Notes: generated by a model from the sequence alone, not told the origin. 15,711 nucleotides of DNA from JALOLG01 sp035557475 (GCA_035557475.1 DATMDV010000465.1:1-15711); one strand, 5' to 3'. Positions 1 to 6,506 are shown, counted from the first letter of the stretch. A program made the numbers and translations.

Positions 1-1163
1 TCGAGCTCGGCCTGTACAGCGGCAAGTACTGCGTGTCGTGCGAGGAGTACTACACCGACGACGAGCTGATCGACGGCGAGCTGTGCCCGATCCACAAACG
101 GCCGGTCGATCACTTCGAGGAGGAGAACTACTTCTTCCGCCTGTCGAGGTTCCAGGACCGCCTGCTCGAGTGGTACGCGGCGCATCCGGGCGCGATCGTT
201 CCGGACTTCCGCGGCAACGAGGCGCTCGGGCTCATCCGCGGTGGCCTCCGCGACTTCTCGGTGAGCCGCACGAGCCTCAAGTGGGGCATCCCGTTGCCGT
301 GGGATCCCGCCCACGTCGCGTATGTGTGGTTCGACGCACTCACGAACTACCTCGCGGCGGTCGGCTTCGGCGACGACAGTGTCGACTACACCCAGTGGTG
401 GCCGGTCGACTACCACCTGATCGGCAAGGACATCATCCGCCACCACTGCGTCTACTGGCCGGCAATGCTGATGTCGGGCGGCGTCGAACTGCCGAAGGGT
501 TGGGCGGTCGGCGGCTTCCTGCTCACGGACGGCGAGAAGATGAGCAAGACCACCGGCAACGTGATGAGCCCGCTCGATCTCATCGACACCGTCGGCGTCG
601 ACGGGTTCCGGTACTTCGTCCTCGCCGACACGGCGTACGGGCAGGACGGCGACTTCACGGTCGACGGGCTGATCGGGCGTTACAACTCCGATCTCGCCAA
701 CAACCTCGGCAACCTCGTGTCGCGGGTCGCCACCGTCGTGGACAAGAAGTGCGGCGGCGTCGGCCCTGCTCCGAACCCGAACAGCGCGCTGGCGGAGGCC
801 GCCCAGGTCGCATACGGCGGTGCTCACGCGGCGTGGGACGTCGTCGCGCCCAGCCGGGCACTCGAGGCGACCTGGCAGCTGATCCGGGCGACGAACGCCC
901 ACCTCGAGGCGAACGAACCGTGGCGCGCCGACCCCGGGCCGGTGGTCGACGCCGTGATGGGCGACGCGCTCGAGGCGCTGCGGATCGTCTCGATCCTCGG
1001 CTTCCCGGCGATCCCGGCCACCGCCCAGGTGGTGTGGGAACGGATCGGGTTCGACGGTGACATCTCGGCCCAACGGCTGCCGGCGGCGGCCGAGTGGGGT
1101 CAGTACCCCGGGGGACTACGCGTCACCAAGGGCGAGCCGCTCTTCCCGCGTATCGCGACCTGA
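1..1163 (+). CDS. metG: Methionyl-tRNA synthetase, 5'-truncated by window edge
   Basis: Cytoplasmic class I aminoacyl-tRNA synthetase that charges tRNA-Met and initiator tRNA. Only the C-terminal ~386 residues are present; the first full codon is at base 3, so the HIGH half of the Rossmann fold lies outside the window. Visible are a single zinc knuckle of Cys-x2-Cys (CVSC, codons near 30-41) plus CPIH, the YVWFDALTNY segment, and the KMSKT ATP-binding loop at 537-551, followed by the all-helical anticodon-binding domain. It ends with KGEPLFPRI and has no C-terminal EMAP/Trbp111-like dimerisation domain, so it is the short form. The tatD start lies 4 bases after its stop, suggesting one transcript. 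The GTG at 33 encodes an internal Val of the zinc knuckle and is not a start. Identification is firm. Confidence 0.97.
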   Translation, partial: ELGLYSGKYCVSCEEYYTDDELIDGELCPIHKRPVDHFEEENYFFRLSRFQDRLLEWYAAHPGAIVPDFRGNEALGLIRGGLRDFSVSRTSLKWGIPLPWDPAHVAYVWFDALTNYLAAVGFGDDSVDYTQWWPVDYHLIGKDIIRHHCVYWPAMLMSGGVELPKGWAVGGFLLTDGEKMSKTTGNVMSPLDLIDTVGVDGFRYFVLADTAYGQDGDFTVDGLIGRYNSDLANNLGNLVSRVATVVDKKCGGVGPAPNPNSALAEAAQVAYGGAHAAWDVVAPSRALEATWQLIRATNAHLEANEPWRADPGPVVDAVMGDALEALRIVSILGFPAIPATAQVVWERIGFDGDISAQRLPAAAEWGQYPGGLRVTKGEPLFPRIAT

Positions 1164-1167
1164 TCCC

Positions 1168-1929
1168 GTGACCTGGGTCGACTCGCACTGCCACGTCCAC
1201 GACGAGCGGATTCCCGACGGGACCGCGGGTGCGGTCGCCTCCGCCCGCGAGGCCGGCGTGACGACCTTGATCACGGTCGGCTGCGACCGGCCGACGTCGC
1301 TCGCCGCGATCGCCACCGCCTCCGCCCACGAAGGCGTGTTCGCCACGGTCGGGCTCCATCCCCACGAAGCTGCGGCCGGCGTCGAATCGATCGTCGATCT
1401 GCTCGACACGCCGGGGATCGTCGCCGTTGGCGAGGCCGGGCTCGACTACTACTACGACCACGCTCCGCGCGCAGCGCAGCGTGACGCGTTCGCGGCCCAG
1501 ATCCAACTCGCCAGCAGTCGTCGGCTCCCACTCGTGATCCACAGTCGCGACGCCTGGGACGACACGTTCGACATCCTGGCGGCCGAAGGTGTCCCCGACC
1601 GGACGATCTTCCACTGCTTCACCGGCGGGCCCGACGAGGTCCGGCGGTGCCTCGAACTCGAAGCATTCGTCAGTTTCTCGGGCATCGTCACGTTCAAGGG
1701 CGCCACCGACGTCCAGGCCGCGGCGAAGCTGTGTCCACTCGAACGACTGCTCGTCGAGACCGACAGCCCGTACCTCGCGCCGGTCCCCCACCGCGGCGCG
1801 ATCAATCGCCCCGCCTGGGTGCCCCACGTCGGGCGGTTCATCGCCGAGCTGCGCGGTCTGACCACGGAGCGTGTCGAGGCGTCCAGCGCCGCGGCCTCCG
1901 GTATTGCGTTCCCGTTGATCGATTCCTAG
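1168..1929 (+). CDS. tatD: TatD family metal-dependent deoxyribonuclease
   Basis: Cytoplasmic TIM-barrel hydrolase of the amidohydrolase superfamily; family members are metal-dependent 3'-5' DNases (YabD/YcfH type) linked to DNA repair and turnover. The GTG at 1168 gives 253 residues, normal for the family (~255-265), and places the metal motif DSHCH at residues 5-9. Further ligands are Glu89 in VGEAGLDYYYD, His125 in VIHSRD, His149 in FHCFTGG and Asp199 in ETDSPYL, so the active site looks complete. The open frame extends upstream to 1057, but that part overlaps metG out of frame and has no TatD features. No Shine-Dalgarno is visible; translation is probably coupled to metG, whose stop is 4 bases upstream. 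The position after metG matches yabD after metS in Bacillus. Confidence 0.95.
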   Translation: MTWVDSHCHVHDERIPDGTAGAVASAREAGVTTLITVGCDRPTSLAAIATASAHEGVFATVGLHPHEAAAGVESIVDLLDTPGIVAVGEAGLDYYYDHAPRAAQRDAFAAQIQLASSRRLPLVIHSRDAWDDTFDILAAEGVPDRTIFHCFTGGPDEVRRCLELEAFVSFSGIVTFKGATDVQAAAKLCPLERLLVETDSPYLAPVPHRGAINRPAWVPHVGRFIAELRGLTTERVEASSAAASGIAFPLIDS

Positions 1930-1986
1930 CCTGGATAGCCCACCGCGCTCCGGCCAATCCGGGTTCGGGCGCGTGCGGGCGGAACC

Positions 1987-2514
1987 GTGTTCAAATTCGA
2001 CCTGACCGACCAGCGGCGACTGGCGGTGGCTGCCGCCATCACCGTGATCGCGCTCCCGTCGCTGTGGCTGATGAGCCGCAGCGAGGAGGCCGGCGCGCCG
2101 AACGTCGCGACCGCGGGCGTGGCGATCGCCCCCGAGTCGGAATCACCCACCACCGCCGACCCGGGCGCCGTCGATCCGATGGGCTCGCCCGGCGCGGCGT
2201 ATCTCGACGGGCCGCCCGCAGCCACCGCGACCGGCGTCGTGGTCATCGCCGTCGCGGGCGATCGACCCGGGACTTCGGTGTCGGGCACCGCCTCGTACCG
2301 CAGCACGCTCCCCTCCGAATCGGTGTGTCAGGTCAGAGATGCGCCGTTCGGGTCGAGGGTCACGGTGACGAACCTCGACAACAGCCGCTCGATGACGTGC
2401 ATCGCGTCGGTGTCGCCGGCCGGCATCTTCGACGCGGCCGTCGTGCACACCGACGCGTTCTTGTCGATCGCCGACCTCTCCGACGCGCCGGTGCCCGTCG
2501 AGATCAACTGGTGA
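1987..2514 (+). CDS. Membrane-anchored RlpA-like double-psi beta-barrel protein
   Basis: A 175-aa protein starting at the first GTG after the tatD stop. Residues 12-29 form one hydrophobic segment after a charged N-terminus (signal anchor or uncleaved signal peptide). Residues 32-98 are a low-complexity Ala/Pro/Gly/Thr linker. Residues 99-175 resemble the RlpA-like double-psi beta-barrel: SGTASYRS, then PFGSRVTVTNLDNSRS, the usual hallmark of the fold. Cys114 and Cys138 flank that strand pair and could form a disulfide outside the membrane. The NDRGPF stretch expected after this motif is absent, and the place of the usual Asp in the DLS motif is taken by His154 (VVHTD). Lytic activity is therefore uncertain; it may only bind the wall. 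It sits in the yabE/rpfB slot between tatD and rsmA. Its stop overlaps the rsmA start (GTGA). The fold is likely; the role is unknown. Confidence 0.7.
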   Translation: MFKFDLTDQRRLAVAAAITVIALPSLWLMSRSEEAGAPNVATAGVAIAPESESPTTADPGAVDPMGSPGAAYLDGPPAATATGVVVIAVAGDRPGTSVSGTASYRSTLPSESVCQVRDAPFGSRVTVTNLDNSRSMTCIASVSPAGIFDAAVVHTDAFLSIADLSDAPVPVEINW

Positions 2515-3320
2515 CCCACTCGCGTCAGGCGATCCGTGCCCTGCTCGACGGCATCGGCACGGCGCCGCGGCGCGGTCTCGGCCAGAACTTCGTGGCCGAC
2601 CCCAACACCGTGCGCCGGATCGCCCGCCTCGCCGGCGTCGGACCGGGAGACCGCGTCGTCGAGATCGGCGCCGGTCTGGGCTCGCTCACCCTGGCACTCG
2701 CCGAGACCGGCGCCCAGGTCACCGCCGTCGAGGTCGATCCGCGGATCGCCGACGTGTTGCGGGACGTCATGTCCGGCACTCCCGTGACGGTCATCGAAGC
2801 GGACGCGATGACGCTCGACTGGTCGACCGTGCTCGGCGGCGACGACCACTGGACGCTCGTCGCCAACCTTCCGTACAACATCGCCACTCCGCTCGTGTGC
2901 GACCTGCTCGATGCCGTGCCCGCCATCGATCGGTTGCTCGTCATGGTGCAGCGCGAAGTCGCCGAGCGTTTCGTCGCCGATCCCGGTTCGAAGCAGTACG
3001 GCGCGGTCAGCGTCAAGATCGCCTACTGGGCCACGGCCCGGCTGGTCGGCATCGTGCCGCCCTCGGTCTTCGTCCCGCGGCCCAATGTCGAATCGGCGCT
3101 CGTCGAGATCGTCCGACGCAAACCACCCGCGACCGACCCCACCGCATTGTTCTCACTCGTGCGGACGGCGTTCGGTCAGCGCCGCAAGATGCTGCGCCGT
3201 TCGCTCGCCGAACGCGTCTCGTCCGAACAGTTCGCGGCCGCCGCGATCGCGCCCGAGGCGCGACCCGAGCAGCTCGACGTCGGCGCCTGGTGCCGGCTCA
3301 CCGAGGTGGTGTCGAGTTGA
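2511..3320 (+). CDS. rsmA: 16S rRNA (adenine1518-N6/adenine1519-N6)-dimethyltransferase
   Basis: RsmA/KsgA uses four SAM molecules to dimethylate two adjacent adenines in the 3'-terminal helix of 16S rRNA, a late 30S assembly step. The 269-residue product matches the family length. Visible are the N-terminal GLGQNF motif (residues 22-27), SAM-binding motif I EIGAGLG (51-57), an acidic strand end (VEVDPR), catalytic NLPYN (119-123) and the C-terminal helical domain with FGQRRKMLRRSL. The chosen start is the GTG at 2511, which overlaps the previous stop as GTGA. It places the GLGQNF motif at the usual distance from the N-terminus; the same frame is open far upstream but there lies over other genes. 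The stop overlaps the ispE TTG start (TTGA), so the two are probably translationally coupled. Confidence 0.96.
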   Translation: MTHSRQAIRALLDGIGTAPRRGLGQNFVADPNTVRRIARLAGVGPGDRVVEIGAGLGSLTLALAETGAQVTAVEVDPRIADVLRDVMSGTPVTVIEADAMTLDWSTVLGGDDHWTLVANLPYNIATPLVCDLLDAVPAIDRLLVMVQREVAERFVADPGSKQYGAVSVKIAYWATARLVGIVPPSVFVPRPNVESALVEIVRRKPPATDPTALFSLVRTAFGQRRKMLRRSLAERVSSEQFAAAAIAPEARPEQLDVGAWCRLTEVVSS

Positions 3321-4069
3321 CGATCGAGTTGGTCGCCCCGGCCAAGCTGACGCTCGGCCTGCGGATCACCGGCCGGCGCGACGACGGCTACCACCTCATC
3401 GACGCCGAGATGGTGAGCCTCGACCTTCACGACATCCTGACGATCGATCGCGCACGGGAGGGCCTATCGGTCCATGGCCCGTTCGCGGCCGGTGTGCCGG
3501 TCGATGCGTCCAACCTCGTCGCCCGCGCGCTCGCGCTCATCGGCTGCCGCGCTCATCTAGCGATCGACAAGCGGATCCCGCCCGGCGGTGGCCTGGGTGG
3601 CGGCTCGACCGACGCCGCCGCGGTGCTCCGGTGGGGCGGTGTCACCGACCCGGCGGAGGCAGCCGGCGTCGGCGCCGACGTCGGGTTCTGCCTCGTCGGT
3701 GGCCGCGCCCGCGTCCGCGGGATCGGTGACGTGGTCGATCCGCTGCCGCACGTCGAACGCACCGTCACCCTGGTGGTGCCGCCGCTCACCGTCAGCACAC
3801 CCGAGGTGTACCGGGCGTGGGACGACCTCGGCGGGCCGACCGCGCCCGGCCCGAACGATCTCGAGCCGGCGGCGATCACGGTGGCACCCGAACTGGCCCG
3901 GTGGCGCGACCGGATCGGTGAGCTCAGCGGCGAGCAGCCGGTCCTCGCAGGAAGCGGCGCCACGTGGTTCGTTCACGGCGAGCACAGCAACGCCCTCGCC
4001 GTACTGAGCGACGAGGGCGCAATGGTGGTGACCGCACGCACGGTGCCGGCGGCCGGAATCCCGGCGTGA
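3317..4069 (+). CDS. ispE: 4-diphosphocytidyl-2-C-methyl-D-erythritol kinase, short form
   Basis: GHMP kinase of the MEP isoprenoid pathway; it phosphorylates the 2-OH of CDP-methylerythritol. Seen: the N-terminal PAKLTLGL motif with catalytic Lys10, GYHLIDAEM, the ATP loop GGGLGGGSTD (90-99) with catalytic Asp99, GADVGFCLVGG, and GSGATWF near the C-terminus. The start is taken as TTG at 3317 (overlap TTGA with the rsmA stop). No ATG or GTG occurs in this frame close by, and the PAK motif falls at residues 8-10 as expected. The product is 250 aa, shorter than the usual ~280-300. One visible deletion is between GGGSTDAA and GADV, where the linker is about 17 residues against about 26 in E. coli. 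Both catalytic residues remain, so it is probably active. Its stop directly abuts the bS22 stop on the other strand. Confidence 0.93.
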   Translation: MTIELVAPAKLTLGLRITGRRDDGYHLIDAEMVSLDLHDILTIDRAREGLSVHGPFAAGVPVDASNLVARALALIGCRAHLAIDKRIPPGGGLGGGSTDAAAVLRWGGVTDPAEAAGVGADVGFCLVGGRARVRGIGDVVDPLPHVERTVTLVVPPLTVSTPEVYRAWDDLGGPTAPGPNDLEPAAITVAPELARWRDRIGELSGEQPVLAGSGATWFVHGEHSNALAVLSDEGAMVVTARTVPAAGIPA

Positions 4070-4162
4070 CTACTTGCGGCGCTGATGGCGCGTGCGACGG
4101 AGCATCTTCTTGTGCTTCTTCTTCCGCATGCGCTTGCGACGCTTCTTGACGAGCGAACCCAT
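4070..4162 (-). CDS. Small ribosomal subunit protein bS22 (AURKAIP1/COX24-domain microprotein)
   Basis: A 30-residue, extremely basic protein read on the minus strand from ATG at 4162-4160 to TAG at 4072-4070. It begins MGSLVKKRRKRMRKKKHKK and ends RTRHQRRK. This matches the actinobacterial protein of about 33 residues (MGSVIKKRRKRM... type) found in mycobacterial ribosomes near the decoding centre and named bS22; it shares the AURKAIP1/COX24 domain of mitochondrial ribosomal proteins. More than half the residues are Lys or Arg, as expected for an rRNA-embedded peptide. The gene converges on ispE, with the two stop codons adjacent and no room for a terminator. No Shine-Dalgarno is visible; a TAACGT -10-like box lies 10 bases upstream, suggesting a nearly leaderless mRNA. 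Too short for many gene finders. Family match is strong; expression is inferred. Confidence 0.9.
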   Translation of the reverse strand: MGSLVKKRRKRMRKKKHKKMLRRTRHQRRK

Positions 4163-4172
4163 AAGGCTGGAC

Positions 4173-4178
4173 ACGTTA
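4173..4178 (-). promoter_or_regulatory. Possible -10 box for the bS22 gene
   Basis: The minus strand reads TAACGT here, fitting the actinobacterial TANNNT -10 pattern. Ten bases separate it from the ATG, so a start site 6-8 bases downstream would give a leader of only a few bases, consistent with the missing Shine-Dalgarno. The matching -35 region (TTCCAG-like) is weak. Pattern match only. Confidence 0.3.
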
Positions 4179-4226
4179 CCGGCCGGCCGCTTGTTCTGGA
4201 ACGCCCGGCGCGAAACACTTCGGCGC

Positions 4227-4232
4227 TACCGT
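4227..4232 (+). promoter_or_regulatory. Possible -10 box for tRNA-Gln/glmU
   Basis: TACCGT fits TANNNT in the 111-bp spacer between bS22 and tRNA-Gln. Transcription would begin about 35 bases before the mature tRNA, leaving a 5' leader for RNase P. No convincing -35 is present at 16-18 bp. A promoter must lie in or near this spacer because the upstream genes converge, but this exact site is weak. Confidence 0.2.
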
Positions 4233-4273
4233 GGCCGCAGCGGCACACACCCGCACCAGGTCGAGAACCACCG

Positions 4274-4344
4274 TCCGGGGTCGTTCAATGGTAGGACAGC
4301 GGGTTTTGGTCCCGTTTATAGGGGTTCGAATCCTCTCCCCGGAG
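4274..4344 (+). tRNA. tRNA-Gln (anticodon TTG)
   Basis: A 71-nt cloverleaf folds fully by hand. The acceptor stem is TCCGGGG with CCCCGGA (7 bp). The D arm is GTTC/GGAC with loop AATGGTA. The anticodon stem is GCGGG/CCCGT (one G-T) with loop TTTTGGT and anticodon TTG at 4306-4308, decoding CAA and by wobble CAG. The variable region is 4 nt. The T arm is AGGGG/CCTCT with the standard TTCGAAT loop. The discriminator is G4344. The 3' CCA is not encoded (the next bases are CCG), so it must be added by the CCA-adding enzyme. glmU begins 37 bases downstream with no terminator visible, so the tRNA is probably processed from a transcript that continues into glmU. Confidence 0.97.
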
Positions 4345-4371
4345 CCGTGAGGCGCCATCCCCTACACCGTC

Positions 4372-4377
4372 GGAGGT
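4372..4377 (+). promoter_or_regulatory. Shine-Dalgarno of glmU
   Basis: GGAGGT sits 4 bases before the ATG at 4382. It is one of only two strong ribosome-binding sites in the window and fixes the glmU start after the tRNA, where coupling to an upstream gene is not possible. Confidence 0.8.
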
Positions 4378-4381
4378 CAGC

Positions 4382-5470
4382 ATGACAATCTCCGCCATCA
4401 TCCTCGCCGCCGGCGAGGGCACCCGCATGCGTTCGAGCCGGCCCAAGCCCTTGCACCGCATCTGTGGGCGACCGATGGTGGTCCACGTCGTCCACGCCCT
4501 CGAGAAGCTCCATCCGGCGCGCACCGCGGTGGTCGTCGGCCACGGCGCCGAGCTCGTCACGAAGAAGGTGCTCGAGCTGGCGCCGCCGTGGTCGAACATC
4601 GTGTTCGTCGAGCAGCCGGAGCAACGTGGCACCGGCGACGCGGCCGCGATCGGGATGGGCGCCCTGCCCGGCGACGACTACGACGACTCGATCGTCGTCG
4701 TGTTGCCCGGCGACACACCCCTACTGCGTCCCGAGACGCTCGACGAGCTGGTGGCCACCCACAGCGCCAACGGCAACGCGGCGACGCTGCTCACCAGCGT
4801 GATGGACGACCCGACCGGTTACGGCCGCGTGATCCGGGCATCCGACGGTCGTGTGCTGCGCATCATCGAGCAACGCGACGCCACCCCTGACGAGCTCGAC
4901 GTGCACGAGGTGTGCACCAGCATCTACGTGTTCCGGCGCGACCTGGTCGGGCCGGCGTTGCGCAACCTCACGACCAACAACTCCCAGCACGAGTTCTACC
5001 TGACCGATGTGATCGGTGGGCTCGCCGTGATGGGCCACCGGATCGGCTGCGTACAGGCGCCCGCCGGCGAGACCCAGGGCGTCAACGACCGCTGGCAGCT
5101 GGCGCTTGCCGAGCGCGAGCTGCGGGCCCGCACCAACCGCCGCTGGCTGCTCAACGGCGTCACGATGCTCGATCCCCGCCAGACGTTCATCGACGTCACC
5201 GTGCGTCTCGGGCGCGATGTGACGATCTACCCCGGCACCATCCTGCAGGGCCAGACCGTGGTCGGTGAGGGATGCGAGATCGGACCCGACACCCGCCTCG
5301 ACGACTGCGCGATCGGCGCCGGTAGCCGGGTCGAGCACACCGTCGGACGCGACGCCGAGGTCGGCGAAGGCGCCATCGTGGGACCGTACGCATACCTCGC
5401 ACCGGGATCTTCGGTTGCAGGGGGAGTCACGACCGGAGCGTTCTACAATGGGAGCACGGAAGATCCGTGA
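4382..5470 (+). CDS. glmU: UDP-GlcNAc pyrophosphorylase (GlmU) lacking the acetyltransferase active-site module
   Basis: The N-terminal nucleotidyltransferase domain should make UDP-GlcNAc from GlcNAc-1-P and UTP for peptidoglycan. Seen: LAAGEGTRM (8-16), Lys22, the EQRGTGDAA motif (80-88), PGDTPLL with metal-binding Asp111, and GVNDR with Asn235. Residue 178 is Cys (EVCTSIY) where E. coli has the GlcNAc-contacting Asn169. The C-terminal left-handed beta-helix is short: 362 aa in total against ~456 or more. It ends soon after GPYAYLAPG. The Arg of the usual LRPG (E. coli Arg333) is Ala340, and the Lys351, His363 and Tyr366 region is absent. No beta-helix continuation appears in any frame before prs, 25 bases later, so a simple frameshift does not explain it. 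Acetylation of GlcN-1-P would need another enzyme. The first domain's function is firm; loss of the second is a strong inference. Confidence 0.93.
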   Translation: MTISAIILAAGEGTRMRSSRPKPLHRICGRPMVVHVVHALEKLHPARTAVVVGHGAELVTKKVLELAPPWSNIVFVEQPEQRGTGDAAAIGMGALPGDDYDDSIVVVLPGDTPLLRPETLDELVATHSANGNAATLLTSVMDDPTGYGRVIRASDGRVLRIIEQRDATPDELDVHEVCTSIYVFRRDLVGPALRNLTTNNSQHEFYLTDVIGGLAVMGHRIGCVQAPAGETQGVNDRWQLALAERELRARTNRRWLLNGVTMLDPRQTFIDVTVRLGRDVTIYPGTILQGQTVVGEGCEIGPDTRLDDCAIGAGSRVEHTVGRDAEVGEGAIVGPYAYLAPGSSVAGGVTTGAFYNGSTEDP

Positions 5471-5480
5471 CAACGGCCGT

Positions 5481-5489
5481 GGGGAGAGG
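5481..5489 (+). promoter_or_regulatory. Shine-Dalgarno of prs
   Basis: GGGGAGAGG ends 6 bases before the ATG at 5496. It favours this ATG over the in-frame ATG at 5448 inside the glmU end, which would add 16 residues (beginning MGARKIRDNG) not typical of PRPP synthetases. Confidence 0.75.
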
Positions 5490-5495
5490 CAGTCG

Positions 5496-6488
5496 ATGGA
5501 GAAGGTGACCACCAAGCGCCTCGCGCTCTACTCGGGTCGTACGCACCCCGAGCTGGCCGAGGAAGTGGCCACCCACCTGGGGATCGAGCTCGGTCATCCC
5601 AACATCGTCGAGTTCGCCAACGGCGAGATGCGCCCACGGTTCGGCGAGAGCGTTCGCGGCACCGACGTGTTCGTGATCCAGAGCCACTACGGCGTCGACG
5701 GTCACTCGATCAACGACTCGATCATGGAGCAGCTGATCATGATCGACGCCGCGTCACGTGCGTCGGCGAAACGCATCACCGCCGTGTGCCCCTTCTACGG
5801 CTACGCCCGCCAGGATCGCAAGGCCGAGGGTCGCGAGCCGATCACTGCCCGCCTCGTCGCCGACATGTTCAAGGCCGCCGGCGCCAAGCGGATGATCTCG
5901 ATCGACCTCCACTCCGGCCAGATCCAGGGGTTCTTCGACGGGCCCGTCGACCACCTCACCGCGATGCCGGTGCTCGAGAAGTACATCCGCGAGCAGGCTC
6001 CGAACCAGCCGGTCATCGTCTCGCCCGACTCCGGACGCATCAAGGTCGCCGAGCGGCTCGCCCAGCACCTCGGCGACTGCGGCGCCGACCTGGCGTTCAT
6101 CTACAAGCGCCGGCCGAAGGGCACCGCCAACATCGCCGAGGCGAAAGAGGTCATCGGCGATGTCGAAGGCCGGCTGTGCATCCTCACCGACGACATGATC
6201 GACACCGGTGGCACCATCGTGTCGGCGGCCGAGATCCTGCTCGCCCGCGGCGCCACCGAGGTCTGGGCGATGGCCACCCACGGCGTGCTGTCGGGTGGCG
6301 CGATCGACCGGCTCAAGAACTCGGCGGTGTCGCGCATCGTGCTCACCAACACCCTGCCGCTGCCCCCCGAGAAGCAGATCCCCCAGATCGAGGTCCTCTC
6401 CGTCGCCGAGATCCTCGCCGAAGCCTTGTCGGCCGTGTTCGACGACACCAGCGTGAGCGAGATCTTCCACGGCGAAAATCTCGCCTAG
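5496..6488 (+). CDS. prs: Ribose-phosphate pyrophosphokinase (PRPP synthetase)
   Basis: Makes phosphoribosyl pyrophosphate from ribose-5-phosphate and ATP, the precursor for purines, pyrimidines, NAD, His and Trp. The 330-aa product is close to the usual 310-330. Motifs in order: LYSGRTHPELAEEV at the N-terminus, FANGEMRPRF, QSHYGVDGHSINDSIMEQL, the FYGYARQDRK ATP-contact loop, DLHSGQIQGFFDGPVDHL (ribose-5-P/metal region), VSPDSGRIK, KRRPKGTA, and the PRPP loop DDMIDTGG (232-239). All belong to class I phosphate-dependent Prs. The start is set by the strong ribosome-binding site at 5481-5489. It lies 25 bases after glmU, the same pairing as gcaD-prs in Bacillus, which links nucleotide-sugar and PRPP supply. 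A 168-bp gap separates it from rplY. Confidence 0.97.
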   Translation: MEKVTTKRLALYSGRTHPELAEEVATHLGIELGHPNIVEFANGEMRPRFGESVRGTDVFVIQSHYGVDGHSINDSIMEQLIMIDAASRASAKRITAVCPFYGYARQDRKAEGREPITARLVADMFKAAGAKRMISIDLHSGQIQGFFDGPVDHLTAMPVLEKYIREQAPNQPVIVSPDSGRIKVAERLAQHLGDCGADLAFIYKRRPKGTANIAEAKEVIGDVEGRLCILTDDMIDTGGTIVSAAEILLARGATEVWAMATHGVLSGGAIDRLKNSAVSRIVLTNTLPLPPEKQIPQIEVLSVAEILAEALSAVFDDTSVSEIFHGENLA

Positions 6489-6494
6489 CTTTAT

Positions 6495-6506
6495 TGAGCC
6501 GGCTCA
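6495..6506. repeat. Perfect 12-bp palindrome after prs
   Basis: TGAGCCGGCTCA is fully self-complementary and begins 6 bases after the prs stop. With no loop it is a poor hairpin and has no T-tract, so it is more like a site for a dimeric DNA-binding protein than a terminator. It may be chance in GC-rich DNA. Confidence 0.4.

Noticed and set aside
1057..1167. Upstream extension of tatD to an earlier start
   Set aside because: It would overlap metG by over 100 bases and add an Arg/Ser-rich segment foreign to TatD; GTG at 1168 puts the DSHCH motif at the N-terminus as expected.
5448..5495. Longer prs start at the ATG inside the glmU end
   Set aside because: No ribosome-binding site fits it and the added residues are not typical; the ATG at 5496 has a strong site.
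5400..5500. Frameshift explaining the short GlmU
   Set aside because: No reading frame after 5400 continues the hexapeptide beta-helix or the active-site motif before prs begins, and Ala340 already replaces the key Arg upstream of the stop.
6495..6506. Palindrome after prs as an intrinsic terminator
   Set aside because: It has no loop and no following T-run, so it would not form a stable terminator hairpin.
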